A stretch of 44,254 nucleotides of DNA from Neocallimastix lanati (nom. inval.) (GCA_016946835.1 JACVTC010000331.1:1-44254); one strand, 5' to 3'; shown: positions 22,290 to 35,102, numbered from the stretch's first letter. Numbers and translations are program-made. Notes: generated by a model not told the origin, from the sequence alone.

Positions 22290-22430
22290 TTACATGATTT
22301 TGTGATATTCTTCCTTTTTCTTTATATATTCATTTTTATGTTCAATAAAAATATATAATATAAAAGATAAAAGTAATGCAATAACTATGATTAACGTTAA
22401 TATATCTATTGATTCACTGATTTTCATCAT
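22290..22430 (-). CDS. Possible small single-pass membrane protein or exon
   Basis: 46 codons from an ATG at 22430: a short polar start, one strong hydrophobic segment (ILTLIIVIALLLSFILYIFI) and a charged tail (EHKNEYIKKKEEYHKIM). Just upstream, in another frame, YLNEKWKFVNFILRNIES runs to two stops that overlap the ATGATG. Together they look like a longer membrane-anchored protein broken by a frameshift, or a last exon. No family recognised, and hydrophobic helices arise easily in AT-rich DNA. Confidence 0.3.
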   Translation of the reverse strand: MMKISESIDILTLIIVIALLLSFILYIFIEHKNEYIKKKEEYHKIM

Positions 22431-22603
22431 TCTTCTAATGAAAATCTATTGCTTTCAATATTCCTCAAAATAAAATTCACAAATTTCCATTTTTCATTTA
22501 AATATTTAATTTTCTCTATATTTGGTTTAGACGAAATTCAAAATTTTAATTATGATAATAAAAAAGCAAAAACTTTTATTTAAAAATTAAACTTTTTTTA
22601 TTA

Positions 22604-22637
<34 letters not shown>

Positions 22638-23320
22638 TTATTTGCTTATTATATAATTTATTATTAATACTATATTTTTTTTGTATTTTATTGTTTTTGA
22701 GGAATTTATTCTTACCAGCATAAATACAAAATGAATTATATTTAAAAAGTGCACTTTTAAAATAATTATTAAAACTATTTTAAAAGAATATTAATATGTT
22801 AATATAAATAAAAAAAAAATAATTTTTTAAATAACAATAAATAAAAATATAAAAAAAAAATATAATTATTTAGAGTTATCAAAAAAAAAATGTAGTACAA
22901 AAAATAAAAAAATTTTTTGTACCGCAAAATATATATAATAATTAATAAATAAATAAATGTGAATTACCGTTATATAATAAAAATTATTATCTATCTTATA
23001 ATAAATATAATTATAATAATAAAATTTTTTATTTCTATAAATTTTTTTTTTTTTTTTTTTTTTTCTATACTAATATTTAAAAACATAAACATAAAATAAA
23101 CAATATTTTTTTTTTATTTTTTTAATTTTTTATTTTATTAATATTCCATTTAAAAAATATTTTCGATTTACTTTTTGCAATAAATTATATTTAAATGATA
23201 TATAAAAAGGAAAAAAGTTAAAAAATAGAAACCAAAAAAAAACTGGAAACAAAATCAAAAAATTTATTTAAATAACTTTAAAAAAAAAAAAAAACCTGTA
23301 AAAATAAATAAATTTAACAA

Positions 23321-23351
<31 letters not shown>

Positions 23352-23449
23352 TATAATTATGAATTAAATAAAGGTTAAAAATTAAAATAAAATAATAATA
23401 AAATAAAACAGATAAGAGTATGTTATGTGCTTATCAATTAAATATTTTT

Positions 23450-23452
<3 letters not shown>
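22431..23452. other. AT-rich intergenic stretch
   Basis: Homopolymer runs and AT repeats; no supported gene or structured element apart from the short frame named above. Confidence 0.6.
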
Positions 23453-23494
<42 letters not shown>

Positions 23495-24007
23495 TTATAT
23501 TTTAAAAAATTATTGAATTCTTTAATTAACTTTTTTTCTTCTGTAGCTGGTAAAAAAAAAATATTCTATGGATTAAAAAAAAATGGACAAAAGTATTTTG
23601 ATGGTTTCTTCATAATTTTTTTTAACTCTATTTTAAAAAATTATTGAATTCTTTAATTAACTTTTTTTCTTCTGTAGCTGGTAAAAAAAAAAAAATATTC
23701 TATGGATTAAAAAAAGTGGATAAAAGTATTTTGATGGTTTCTTCATAATTTTTTTTAACTCTATTTTAAAAAATTATTGAATTCTTTAATTAACTTTTTT
23801 TCTTCTGTAGCTGGTAAAAAAAAAAAATATTCAATGGATTAAAAAAAATGGACAAAAGTATTTTGATGGTTTCTTCATAATTTTTTTTAACTCTATTTTA
23901 AAAAATTATTGAATTCTTTAATTAACTTTTTTTCTTCTGTAGCTGGTAAAAAAAAAAAATATTCTATGGATTAAAAAAAGTGTACAAAAGTATTTTGATG
24001 GTTTCTT

Positions 24008-24038
<31 letters not shown>

Positions 24039-24162
24039 ATTCTATTTTAAAAAATTATTGAATTCTTTAATTAACTTTTTTTCTTCTGTTGCTGGTAAAA
24101 AAAAAAAAATATTCTATGGATTAAAAAAAGTGTACAAAAGTGTTTTGATGGTTTCTTCATAA

Positions 24163-24194
<32 letters not shown>

Positions 24195-27100
24195 TTTTTT
24201 AAAAATTATTGAATTTTTAATTAACTTTTTTTCTTCTGTAGCTGGTAAAAAAAAAAATATTCTATGGATTAAAAAAGTGGACAAAAGTATTTCGATGGTT
24301 TCTTCATAATTTTTTTTTTTTTTTTTTTTTTTTAATTTTTTTTTAAAAATTATTGAATTTTTAATTAACTTTTTTTCTTCTGTAGCTGGTAAAAAAAAAA
24401 TATTCTATGGATTAAAAAAGTGGACAAAGTATTTTGATGGTTTCTTCATAATTTTTTTTAACTCTATTTTAAAAAATTATTGAATTCTTTAATTAACTTT
24501 TTTTCTTCTGTAGCTGGTAAAAAAAAAAATATTCTATGGATTAAAAATAGTGGACAAAAGTATTTTGATGGTTTCTTCATAATTTTTTTAACTCTATTTT
24601 AAAAAATTATTGAATTCTTTAATTAAGTTTTTTTCTTCTGTAGCTGGTAAAAAAAAAAATATTCTATGGATTAAAAAAAGTGGACAAAAGTATTTTGATG
24701 GTTTCTTCATATTTTTTTTAACTCTATTTAAAAAATTATTGAATTCTTTAATTAACTTTTTTTCTTCTGTAGCTGGTAAAAAAAAAAAATATTCTATGGA
24801 TTAAAAAAAGTGGACAAAAGTATTTTGATGGTTTCTTCATATTTTTTTTAACTCTATTTTAAAAAATTATTGAATTCTTTAATTAACTTTTTTTCTTCTG
24901 TAGCTGGTAAAAAAAAAAATATTCTATGGATTAAAAAAAGTGTACAAAAGTATTTTGATGGTTTCTTCATAATTTTTTTTTTTTTTTTAACTCTATTTTA
25001 AAAAATTATTGAATTCTTTAATTAACTTTTTTTCTTCTGTAGCTGGTAAAAAAAAAATATTCTATGTATAAAAAAAAAGTGGACAAAAGTATTTTGATGG
25101 TTTCTTCATAATTTTTTTTAACTCTATTTTAAAAAATTATTGAATCCTTTAATTAACTTTTTTTCTTCTGTAACTGGTAAAAAAAAAAAAATATTCTATG
25201 GATTAAAAAAGTGGACAAAAATATTATGATGGTTTCTTCATAATTTTTTTAACTCTATTTTAAAAAATTATTGAATTCTTTAATTAACTTTTTTTCTTCT
25301 GTAGCTTGTAAAAAAAAAAAATATTCTATGGATTAAAAAAAGTGGACAAAAGTATTTTGATGGTTTCTTCATAATTTTTTTTAACTCTATTTTAAAAAAT
25401 TATTGAATTCTTTAATTAACTTTATTTCTTCTGTAGATGGTAAAAAAAAAAATATTCTATTTATTAAAAAAAGTGGACAAAAGTATTTTGATGGTTTCTT
25501 CATAATTTTTTTTAACTCTATTTTAAAAAATTATTGAATTCTTTAATTAACTTTTTTTCTTCTGTAGCTGGTAAAAAAAAAAATATTCTATGGATTAAAA
25601 AAAGTGGACAAAAGTATTTTAATGGTTTCTTCATTATTTTTTTTTTTTTTTTTAATTCTATTTTAAAAAATAATTGAATTCTTTAATTAACTTTTTTTCC
25701 TCTGTAGCTGGTAAAAAAAAAATATTCTATTTATTAAAAAAAGTGGACAAAAGTATTTTGATGGTTTCTTCATAATTTTTTTTAACTCTATTTTAAAAAA
25801 TTATTGAATTCTTTAATTAACTTTTTTTCTTCTGTAGCTGGTAAAAAAAAAAATATTCTATGGATTAAAAAAAGTGGACAAAAGTATTTTGATGGTTTCT
25901 TCATAATTTTTTTTAATTCTATTTTAAAAAATTATTGAATTCTTTAATTAACTTTTTTTCCTCTGTAGCTGGTAAAAAAAAAATATTCTATGGATTAAAA
26001 AAAGTGGACAAAAGTATTTTGATGGTTTCTTCATAATTTTTTTTTTTTTTTTAATTCTATTTTAAAAAATTATTGAATTCTTTAATTAACTTTTTTTCCT
26101 CTGTAGCTGGTAAAAAAAAATATTCTATGGATTAAAAAAAGTGCACAAAAGTATTTTAATGGTTTCTTCATTATTTTTTTTTTTTTTTTTAATTCTATTT
26201 TAAAAAATAATTGAATTCTTTAATTAACTTTTTTTCTTCTGTAACTGGTAAAAAAAAAATATTCTATGGATTAAAAAAAGTGGACAAAAGTATTTTGATG
26301 GTTTCTTCATAATTTTTTTTTAACTCTATTTTAAAAAATTATTGAATTTTTAATTAACTTTTTTCATCTGTAGCTGGTAAAAAAAAAAAATATTGTATTG
26401 ATTAAAAAAAGTGGACAAAAGTATTTTGATGGTTTCTTCATAATTTTTTTTAACTCTATTTTAAAAAATTATTGAATTCTTTAATTAACTTTTTTTCTTC
26501 TGTAGCTGGTAAAAAAAAAATATTCTATGGATTAAAAAAAGTGGACAAAAGTATTTTGATGGTTTCTTTATAATTTTTTTTTTTTTTTTTTTTTAACTCT
26601 ATTTTTAAAAATTATTGAATTCTTTAATTAACTTTTTTTCTTCTGTAGCTGGTAAAAAAAAAATATTCTATGGATTAAAAAAAGTGGACAAAAGTATTTT
26701 GATGGTTTCTTCATAATTTTTTTTAACTCTATTTTAAAAAATTATTGTATTCTTTAATTAACTTTTTTTCTTCTGTAACTGGTAAAAAAAAAAAATATTC
26801 TATGGATTAAAAAAAGTGGACAAAAGTATTTTGATGGTTTCTTCATAATTTTTTTAATTCTATTTTAAAAAATTATTGAATTCTTTAATTAACTTTTTTT
26901 CTTCTGTAGCTGGTAAAAAAAAAAAATATTCTATGGATTAAAAAAAGTGGACAAAATTATTTTTATGGTTTTTTCATAATTTTTTTTAACTCTATTTTAA
27001 AAAATTATTGAATTCTTTAATTAACTTTTTTTCTTCTGTAACTGGTAAAAAAAAAAAATATTCTATGGATTAAAAAAAGTGGACAAAATTATTTTTATGG

Positions 27101-27368
27101 TTTTTTCATAATTTTTTTTAACTCTATTTTAAAAAATTATTGAATTCTTTAATTAACTTTTTTTCTTCTGTAGCTGGTAAAAAAAAATATTCTATGGATT
27201 ATAAAAAGTGAACAAAAGTATTTTGATGGTTTCTTCATAATTTTTTTTATTTTATTTTAAAAAATTATTGAATTCTTTAATTAACTTTTTTTCTTCTGTA
27301 GCTGGTAAAAAAAAATATTTTATGGATTATAAAAAGTGGACAAAAGTATTTTGATGGTTTCTTCATAA

Positions 27369-27399
<31 letters not shown>

Positions 27400-27514
27400 T
27401 TTTTAAAAATTATAGAATTCTTTAATTAACTTTTTTTCTTCTGTAGCTGGTAAAAAAAAAATATTCTATGGATTAAAAAAAGTGGACAAAAGTATTTTGA
27501 TGGTTTCTTCATAA

Positions 27515-27545
<31 letters not shown>

Positions 27546-28340
27546 TTTTTAAAAATTATAGAATTCTTTAATTAACTTTTTTTCTTCTGTAGCTGGTAAA
27601 AAAAAAAATATTCTATGGATTAAAAAAAGTGGACAAAAGTATTTTGATGGTTTCTTTATAATTTTTTTTTTTTTTTTTTTAACTCTATTTTAAAAAATTA
27701 TTGAATTCTTTAATTAACTTTTTTTCTTCTGTAGCTGGTAAAAAAAAAAAAATATTCTATGGATTAAAAAGAGTGGACAAAACTATTTTGATAGTTTCTT
27801 CATAATTTTTTTTAACTCTATTTTAAAAAATTATTGAATTCTTTAATTAACTTTTTTCATCTGTAGCTGGTAAAAAAAAAAAATATTGTATTGATTAAAA
27901 AAAGTGGACAAAAGTATTTTGATGGTTTCTTCATAATTTTTTTTAACTCTATTTTAAAAAATTATTGAATTCTTTAATTAACTTTTTTTCTTCTGTAGCT
28001 GGTAAAAAAAAAAATATTCTATTTATTAAAAAAAGTGGACAAAAGTATTTTGATGGTTTCTTCATAATTTTTTTTGACTCTATTTTAAAAAATTATTGAA
28101 TTCTTTAATTAACTTTTTTTCTTCTGTAGCTGGTAAAAAAAAAAAATATTCTATGGATTAAAAAAAGTGGACAAAAGTATTTTGATGGTTTCTTCATAAT
28201 TTTTTTTAACTCTATTTAAAAAATTATTGAATTTTTTAATTAACTTTTTTTCTTCTGTAGCTAGTAAAAAAAAAAATATTCTATGGATTAAAAAAAGTGG
28301 ACAAAAGTATTTTGATGGTTTCTTCATAATTTTTTTTATT
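23453..28340. repeat. Satellite array, about 36 units of ~135 bp
   Basis: A T-run of about 40 leads into head-to-tail units. Each has AAATTATTGAATTCTTTAAT, TAAC, T-rich TTTCTTCTGTAGCTGG, TAAAAAAAAA, ATATTCTATGGATTAAAAA, AAGTGGACAAAAGTATTTTG and ATGGTTTCTTCATAA, then a T-run of 6-20 and AACTCTATTT. Counting the ATGGTTTCTT landmark from 23596 to 28313 gives 36 copies at a mean spacing near 135. Substitutions are rare, but A- and T-run lengths vary freely, so no frame stays open across units and it is not a protein repeat. The array ends about 700 bases from the stop of the second dual-module gene copy. Confidence 0.95.
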
Positions 28341-28540
28341 TTTAACTACTAAAAAGGTAAAAAATTCTTTCAATTAATTCTATTCATTATTTTAATGTAA
28401 CCTTTATCACCGTTATATATAAATATTTATATTTAAATATTTTTTTTTTTTTCTTTTTAATGTTTAAAAAATAAAACATTTATTTATTTCTATTATTTCT
28501 ATTATTTCTATTATTTCTATTATTTCTATTTATTTTGTTC

Positions 28541-28588
<48 letters not shown>

Positions 28589-28864
28589 TTTAACTTTATT
28601 ATTACTTATAATTTCACATTAATGAATATCATTAATTTAAAATAATAAAATTATTTTATAATAATAATACTAATAAAAGTATTTATAAATAAAAAAAAAA
28701 AATTTTTTTTTTTTTTAAAATTTATATATAAATATATTTATATTTTTTTACTTTTTATTAATTTTTATATCAATTTTTTTATTTTATTTTTTTTATTTTT
28801 ATTTTATTTTATTTTTTTTTATTCTTTTTAAATTTCATATATTCTATTTTTTTAATAATACTTT
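28341..28864. repeat. Low-complexity junction: T-runs and a 9-bp repeat
   Basis: Five or so TATTATTTC units near 28485-28530 are followed by a T-run of over 40 near 28540-28585. Nothing gene-like. Confidence 0.8.
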
Positions 28865-29054
28865 TTATTATAAAAATATATATCTTTTTTTTTTTTTTAT
28901 CATAAATATAAAAATAAAAATTTATATTTACTAGGTTCAATTTCTTTTATAATTATTATTAAAATATTTAAATTTTTGAAATTTTTTTAAAAAAAAAAAA
29001 AAAATAAAATAAAAAATAAAAAATAAAAAAAATTATTAATTATTATTATCATTA

Positions 29055-31970
29055 TTATAATTTTTTTGATGGACCTTCTATTTCATTATCATTTATTTTC
29101 ATTTCAATTCTACAAGTTTTTTTCCAAAAGGCAATACCATAATTTATAAATGTTGAATAGCCATTCTTTTCATGTTTCATTTTATATTTTTTTTCTATAA
29201 TTTGATTTATAGCATTTTCACATTCTTTATGAAGTAAATTGTCATCACAATTTTCTGATTTACATGTTTTAACCTCAATTAAAATGTATTCTTTTTCTTT
29301 ATTTCTATTAGGAAAACCAAAGTCATATCTACCTGATCCACTGTTCTCTTCTGCACTTAGGCCGTAAATTTTACAAAATATAAATATTTGCATTAACAAT
29401 ACTTGATAAACATTTTCATAATCTTTTTCATTGGCAAACAGATGATATTGACTTAAACATGTTAAATAATCATTTAAATTTGAATTTATTGTATCTATGT
29501 CTTTATTAAAAAGGCCATTAATAAAATTATTTAAATAGTTATTATCCTTTATTTCATTTTTTAAACTCTCTTTCAATTTTGCTATAAAACAATTAAAAAT
29601 TTCATTATTAGGAATTTTAATATAATACATATTATTATAGAGGTGCTTATTCAATTGATTATTTTTATATTTTTTAATTAAATCTTCATTTACATCATTT
29701 TCATTTAATTTGGATTCACCTAGTAATAATTTAATTATTTGATCATCCATTTCTTTTATATTTTGTTTATATCCCTCTTTATCGGATAGAGTGATATATC
29801 CTGAATGTAATAAAACCGTCCATACTTCATCTTTTAAATAATTTTTTTTTAACGTTAATATTTCTTTTATTTCTACAATAATTACATTACCATACAATAG
29901 ACTTAGGAAATCTTTTTTAAAGGAAAATTCATTTTCTTTAATAATTTTATTTAGAACGGTATCACTCTCAGAATTAAACCAATAATTTTTAAATAAATGA
30001 TCGTCTTTCTTATTTTTATTATTACTAATAAATTTCATTATTGAATATGGATTATACAAATTCTTAATCATACGATTACCATAACCACAAGAATAGCCAT
30101 TATATTCTTTTTGAATTTTATTTTCTTCTTCTAAAGGAATTTCAAAATGGGATAAATTTTTTTTTAACTCGCTTTCTGTAAATCCATAACAATCATAAAA
30201 TAAATGATCAGAAAGAAGGGTATGTTCATGGATATTATTAAGTCCTGAATAAAAGGTTTTTAATTCTAAACCTAAGCATCCTGTAATTATTCCGAAATAT
30301 AAATATTCATTTCCTTTAAAAATATTTGAAAAAAAAGATCTAACAATACCAATAAACATTTCATAATATCCATTTTCAAAAGAATTAATAAGAATTTTAT
30401 CATATTCATCAATTAAAACAATACATTTTCTTTTGTAAAATTTTTCTTCGATTAAACATTGACATAAAAAATGAATAGATTCGTTTAATTTATTCATATC
30501 TTCTTCTTCATTTTCTATTTTATTCCATACTTCTTGGTCTGACGTATCTAATTTTTTAAAATCAATCTTTTCTCGTTGATATTTAAATTGAGAAGATATT
30601 TTAGATTTAAGATACATGATAGCTGATTCATAAGTTTTTGATTCGTTATCATTAAAATTTAAATATATTACGGGATATTTGTGAAATTCTCTCATATTTT
30701 TTCTATCTTTTGAAACTTCTAATCCATCAAATACGTCATTTCCTTTACTATCTCCTTTAGTACGTTTTTCAAAGAATTTTTGAATCATTTTTAAATTTAA
30801 ACTTTTTCCAAACCTTCTTGGCCGTGTTATTAAATATACAGCATTTCCTTCTTTAATTAATTTATTTATCATTCTAGTTTTATCAATAAAATAATATCCT
30901 TTTTCATACAAGTCATCATAATTTTCACCACTATATACTTTAGTTGCCATTTCTTTTCTTTTGAATTTATTTCCATAATTTATTTCGTAAATCACTGCAC
31001 ATTTCTTTCCACAAATAGATATTCCAAATTTAATGATCTTATCGTATATATTTTTTAATTCTTTGCCATTAAATAGAAATTTCTCATTGTCATCCAATGC
31101 TTGAATACAGCCTTCTTTGATTTCATCTTCTTCCGTTACAATGTTTATAGTAATGTAAAATATTTTAGATAAATCTGGATTAAATTGATTATTTTTTTTA
31201 TTACTTTCATTAGAATTATTTGAATTTGAATTATTATTATTGTCACAATTATTATTTAACCTATCTAAATAATCTTTATGGACATATAATAATTCACGAA
31301 TATTATTTTTTTCATCATATTTATTTTAATAACAATTACATATTCATTATTCAAACTTAAAAGTGAGTAAATTAGAGCGTACCATTTGTTTAAGTTTTCA
31401 TTTCGGGAATAATTTTTTTTGTTTATTGAATTTTCAAGGAATTCTTGAATTTTTTCTTCATCATAATTTTTAATAAATAAATCAATAATTTCACTATATT
31501 TAGAATTATTATATAAATTATCTTTCCAATAAGAAAATTTTATTTTAAAAAATTCTTTAATTTCTTTATTTTTTATTTTTAATTCATTATTATCAACAAT
31601 TAGATAACCAAATTTAATAAATAAAGTCCAAATGATATCTCGGTTGTTATTTATATATTCTTTTTTTAACATTTCAAATTCTAATAATTTGGGAATTGAC
31701 TTTTCAATAAATCCATTTTGTAAAAGGTAATCTATATCTTTAATCATAATATAATCAAAATCATTGTTAAATATTATTTCAAGAAATTTATTTTTTTGTG
31801 ATAAAAAAAAATTATCATTATCATTATCATTATTTTTTGATTCTATCAATTTTTGTGAAGAAAGAAATTTTTTAATAGAATTTATTATACAAAATAAATC
31901 ATAATATTTAACTATATTACTATTATTATTATTATTATTATTACTATTATTATTATTATTATTATTATTA

Positions 31971-32038
<68 letters not shown>

Positions 32039-33031
32039 ATTATAAGTCAAAGATGTTGAAATAATAATATTTACTTTATTTGCATGATTGTTATAGGTTG
32101 GATTTATAGATGAATTATCACTTGTATTAATATTACAATAGTTCTCAAATTCTTCACTTTTATTTTCAAGTTTGAATTCAAACAAAAGTTTTTGCAATTC
32201 TAAATCTGTTACACTAAAATATTTATTATATTTATTGTTAGCTAAAAGGTAATCAAATGAATCAAATGGCTTAAAAAATTGTACTTCAATTTTACCAGTA
32301 ATGAATGATTTAAATATATATCTTTTTTTTTTAAATATATTTGTTAATAAATTCTGATGAAAAGAATATAAATCATTAAAAAAAGGAGTATTTAATGAAT
32401 TAAGAATAAGTGAATCATAATTGTCTATTAATAATATAATTTTCTTTTTGAATGTATTATACAACCAATTACATAAAATACCAATTGAAACTTTTAAATC
32501 ATAAATATTTGCTTTACAATTTTTAAATTTTTTTATCATTTCTTTTTCATAGTCGGATAAATTTTCATTTTTAATGTTCCCGTAATAGCTATACAATTTT
32601 TGGACAAAACGTTTAAAATTTTCAATTGTTTCATCAAAGCTTTTTTTTAAATAAATATCATCAAAATTAATATAAACTACTGGAAATTTTCCTTGATAAA
32701 GATCAATATAACTTTCACCATCTTTAGTTTCTTTAGCTATGTTTAAATTTTCAAAAAATTTTTTGTTTTCATTGTTATTTTCGTCTTTGTAATTCATTTC
32801 AAAAAAATAACGAAACATATTTAGATTAACAGTCTTTCCATATCCAGAGGGTGTGATAACACGTATTATTGAAGATTTGTCCTCTATAAAATCCTTAATT
32901 AGCAATGTTTTATCAATATAAAAATTAGAACATAAAAATTTTTTTATTAACTCGTTTTCATCAATTATCTTTCTCTTTTTTTCATTATTTTCTGATATAA
33001 AATCATTTTCATTTTCATTTGATCGTTTCAT
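29055..33031 (-). pseudogene. Frameshifted second copy of the dual-module AAA/DUF1703 gene
   Basis: The ATG at 33031 starts the same protein as at 7238. The frame stays open to 31265 but shifts near 31324-31327, where a T-run is one base shorter than at the aligned site in copy 1 (five T to four), giving VIKINMMKK in place of VTKNKYDEK. The other frame continues the family sequence without stops to a TAA at 29055-29057, so this is one break, not general decay. The first in-frame ATG after the shift is at 31097, giving a 680-residue frame that contains module 2 whole, with RPRRFGKS, LIDEYD and RYDFGF...ILIEVK intact. Module 1 has the same degenerate motifs as copy 1 (TPSGYGKT, LLIDNYD). The asparagine tract is longer here. 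It could be a pseudogene, a gene expressing a shortened active half, or a sequencing error in an A/T run. Confidence 0.85.
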
Positions 33032-33298
33032 TTTTTCCTTTTTTGTTACTCAATACTTTATTATTATTATTATTATTATCTAGTATTTAAATAAAAACAC
33101 TTCCGTCGGTATATATTATTATTATTATTATTTTTCATTTATAATTAATTAAAACGAAATTTAAAAAAAAAAAAAAAATTAAATTTATTTTTTTCTTTCA
33201 AAGAATTTAAAACTTAAAATATATTAAACAATTATTAATAATAAAATATTTTTAAAAAAAAATTGAATAGTAATAATATTAATTAATTAATTAATTAA

Positions 33299-33502
<204 letters not shown>

Positions 33503-33790
33503 AATTGATATAAAATAAAAAAAAAATAAAAAATAAAAAATAAAAACTTTTAATTATGAATAAAATTATTTTATTATTTAATCAGTCACATAAAAAATAA
33601 AATTTATAATCAAGCATCAAATAATCACATGATTTTCTATACAAATTATGTGCAGCAAACATATTTTGGTATATTTAAGGTATCGTAATATGTGGTGGTA
33701 TCGTTTCAAAATTGCTATGGTTCAGGTTAATATTAGAATTTTTTATTTATTTTATTTATTTATTTTTTTTTTTTTTTTTTTTTTCTATTA

Positions 33791-34062
33791 AAGTCTACAT
33801 TTTAATTATTGAAAAACTTTACCTATCTATAATATTTGAAAAAAAAAAATAAATAAATAAATAAATATGTAAAGTCTTTCTACATTTATCATCATTTCAT
33901 ATCATTATAATAAAAATAATAATAATAATAATCTTCTATTACTAATTATTTATAATTTTATATTAAATTAAATTAACTAATTCATAATTATTTGATGTTA
34001 ATAAATTTTGTTTATATTATATAATTATATATTATTTATTTCATATAATAACTAAAACTAAA
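33791..34062 (-). repeat. Block repeated in inverted orientation at 8674-8920 (copy 2)
   Basis: Reverse complement of the 8674-8920 block. Near its left end GAAAAACTTTACCTAT faces ATATGTAAAGTCTTTC about 45 bases on, an imperfect hairpin with 14 of 16 matches. It lies about 0.8 kb upstream of the second dual-module gene copy, in the opposite orientation to the block near the first copy. Confidence 0.75.
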
Positions 34063-34614
34063 TTATTTAAAATATATACCAAAAAGAAACAAAAAAAAAA
34101 AAAATTAAAAAAGATTTTACAGAAAAATTAAAGTTATTTTTAATCTAGAAAATTAATAATAATATTCTTTTTTTTTTTTTATATAAAATAATTTTTTAAA
34201 AACTATTAATATCATTTAATATTTATTATTAATCAATTCAGATTTTGATATTTTTGTTTGGAGGAGAATGGAATAAAAAATTTTTATTATATAATAATAA
34301 TATATTTAAAAATAAAAATATTAATATTAATATTGATGATAATAAACATTTTAATAAAAATACTAAAAATTCAAAGTTATAATATAGATATTTTATATTA
34401 ATAATAATAATAAAAAATATAGAATTATAGATACTACTTTAATCACTTTTTTTAATAAAAATATATAGAGAAAAAAAATATATATTTATAAAAAATTTTT
34501 TTTTATTATAGAAAATATAGTAAGGTAATATTAAGTAAAGAATAATATAATGGATTCTTAAAAGTTTAAGTTGAAAATTCTAGATTAATCATCCATTATA
34601 TATTCGTTCTTTAC

Positions 34615-34660
<46 letters not shown>

Positions 34661-34690
34661 AAGATTATTTATTTAAAAAAAAAAAAATTT
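34063..34690. other. AT-rich stretch with long A-run
   Basis: No supported gene. An A-run of about 40 lies at 34617-34658. Confidence 0.6.
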
Positions 34691-34700
34691 TTTTTTGTTT

Positions 34701-34836
34701 TAACAATGGCTTTGCTTTTGCGTAGGCCTAATCGGATAATAAAATAAAGGGGACACGGCGGTCAGACTTTTCTAATCTTTGAAGATTGCTGGGTGGTTTT
34801 AAGTCCCCGCTGCCGCCGCCGTTGAGTATTTTCTAA
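34701..34836 (+). ncRNA. Candidate structured Pol III RNA gene (GC-rich island)
   Basis: This stretch stands out sharply by base composition in a nearly pure A/T background. Complementary pairs nest in it: GGGGAC (34749-34754) with GTCCCC (34803-34808); AATCTT (34774) with AAGATT (34782); and CGGCGG (34756-34761) can alternatively pair with CCGCCG (34813-34818). GGTTTTAAGTCCC (34795-34807) resembles a Pol III B box (GGTTCGANTCC). A run of eleven T at 34837-34847 would terminate Pol III. The AACAATGGCTTTGC start is faintly like some fungal SRP RNAs, but the length is short for that and I see no firm SRP motif. Only a 13-codon ATG frame exists. The strand is set by the T-run and B box. Confidence 0.5.
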
Positions 34837-34847
34837 TTTTTTTTTTT
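34837..34847 (+). terminator. Pol III-type T-run terminator
   Basis: Eleven T directly after the GC-rich structured block. T-runs are common in this DNA, so the support is positional. Confidence 0.35.
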
Positions 34848-34985
34848 CTTATAATTTTTTTTTTTTTAATAATTTAAATTTATAATCATTTCTAATAATA
34901 ATAAAAAAAAAAAAAAAAAAATTAGTTAAAAAAAAAAAAAAAGATTATTTATTTAAAAAAAATTTTTTTTCTTATTTGTTTTAAC

Positions 34986-35044
<59 letters not shown>

Positions 35045-35102
35045 AGGTTTCAATTAATTTCTTATGGATACTAAAAAAAACAAATCAAAATAAAATACGC
35101 AA

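Noticed and set aside
23420-24804. Protein-like frames in the satellite (NSLINFFSSVAGKKK, GQKYFDGFF)
   Set aside because: Homopolymer lengths vary between units by numbers that are not multiples of three, so no frame is kept along the array.
23453-28340. CRISPR-like array
   Set aside because: Units are continuous head-to-tail copies with no unique spacers, in a eukaryotic context.
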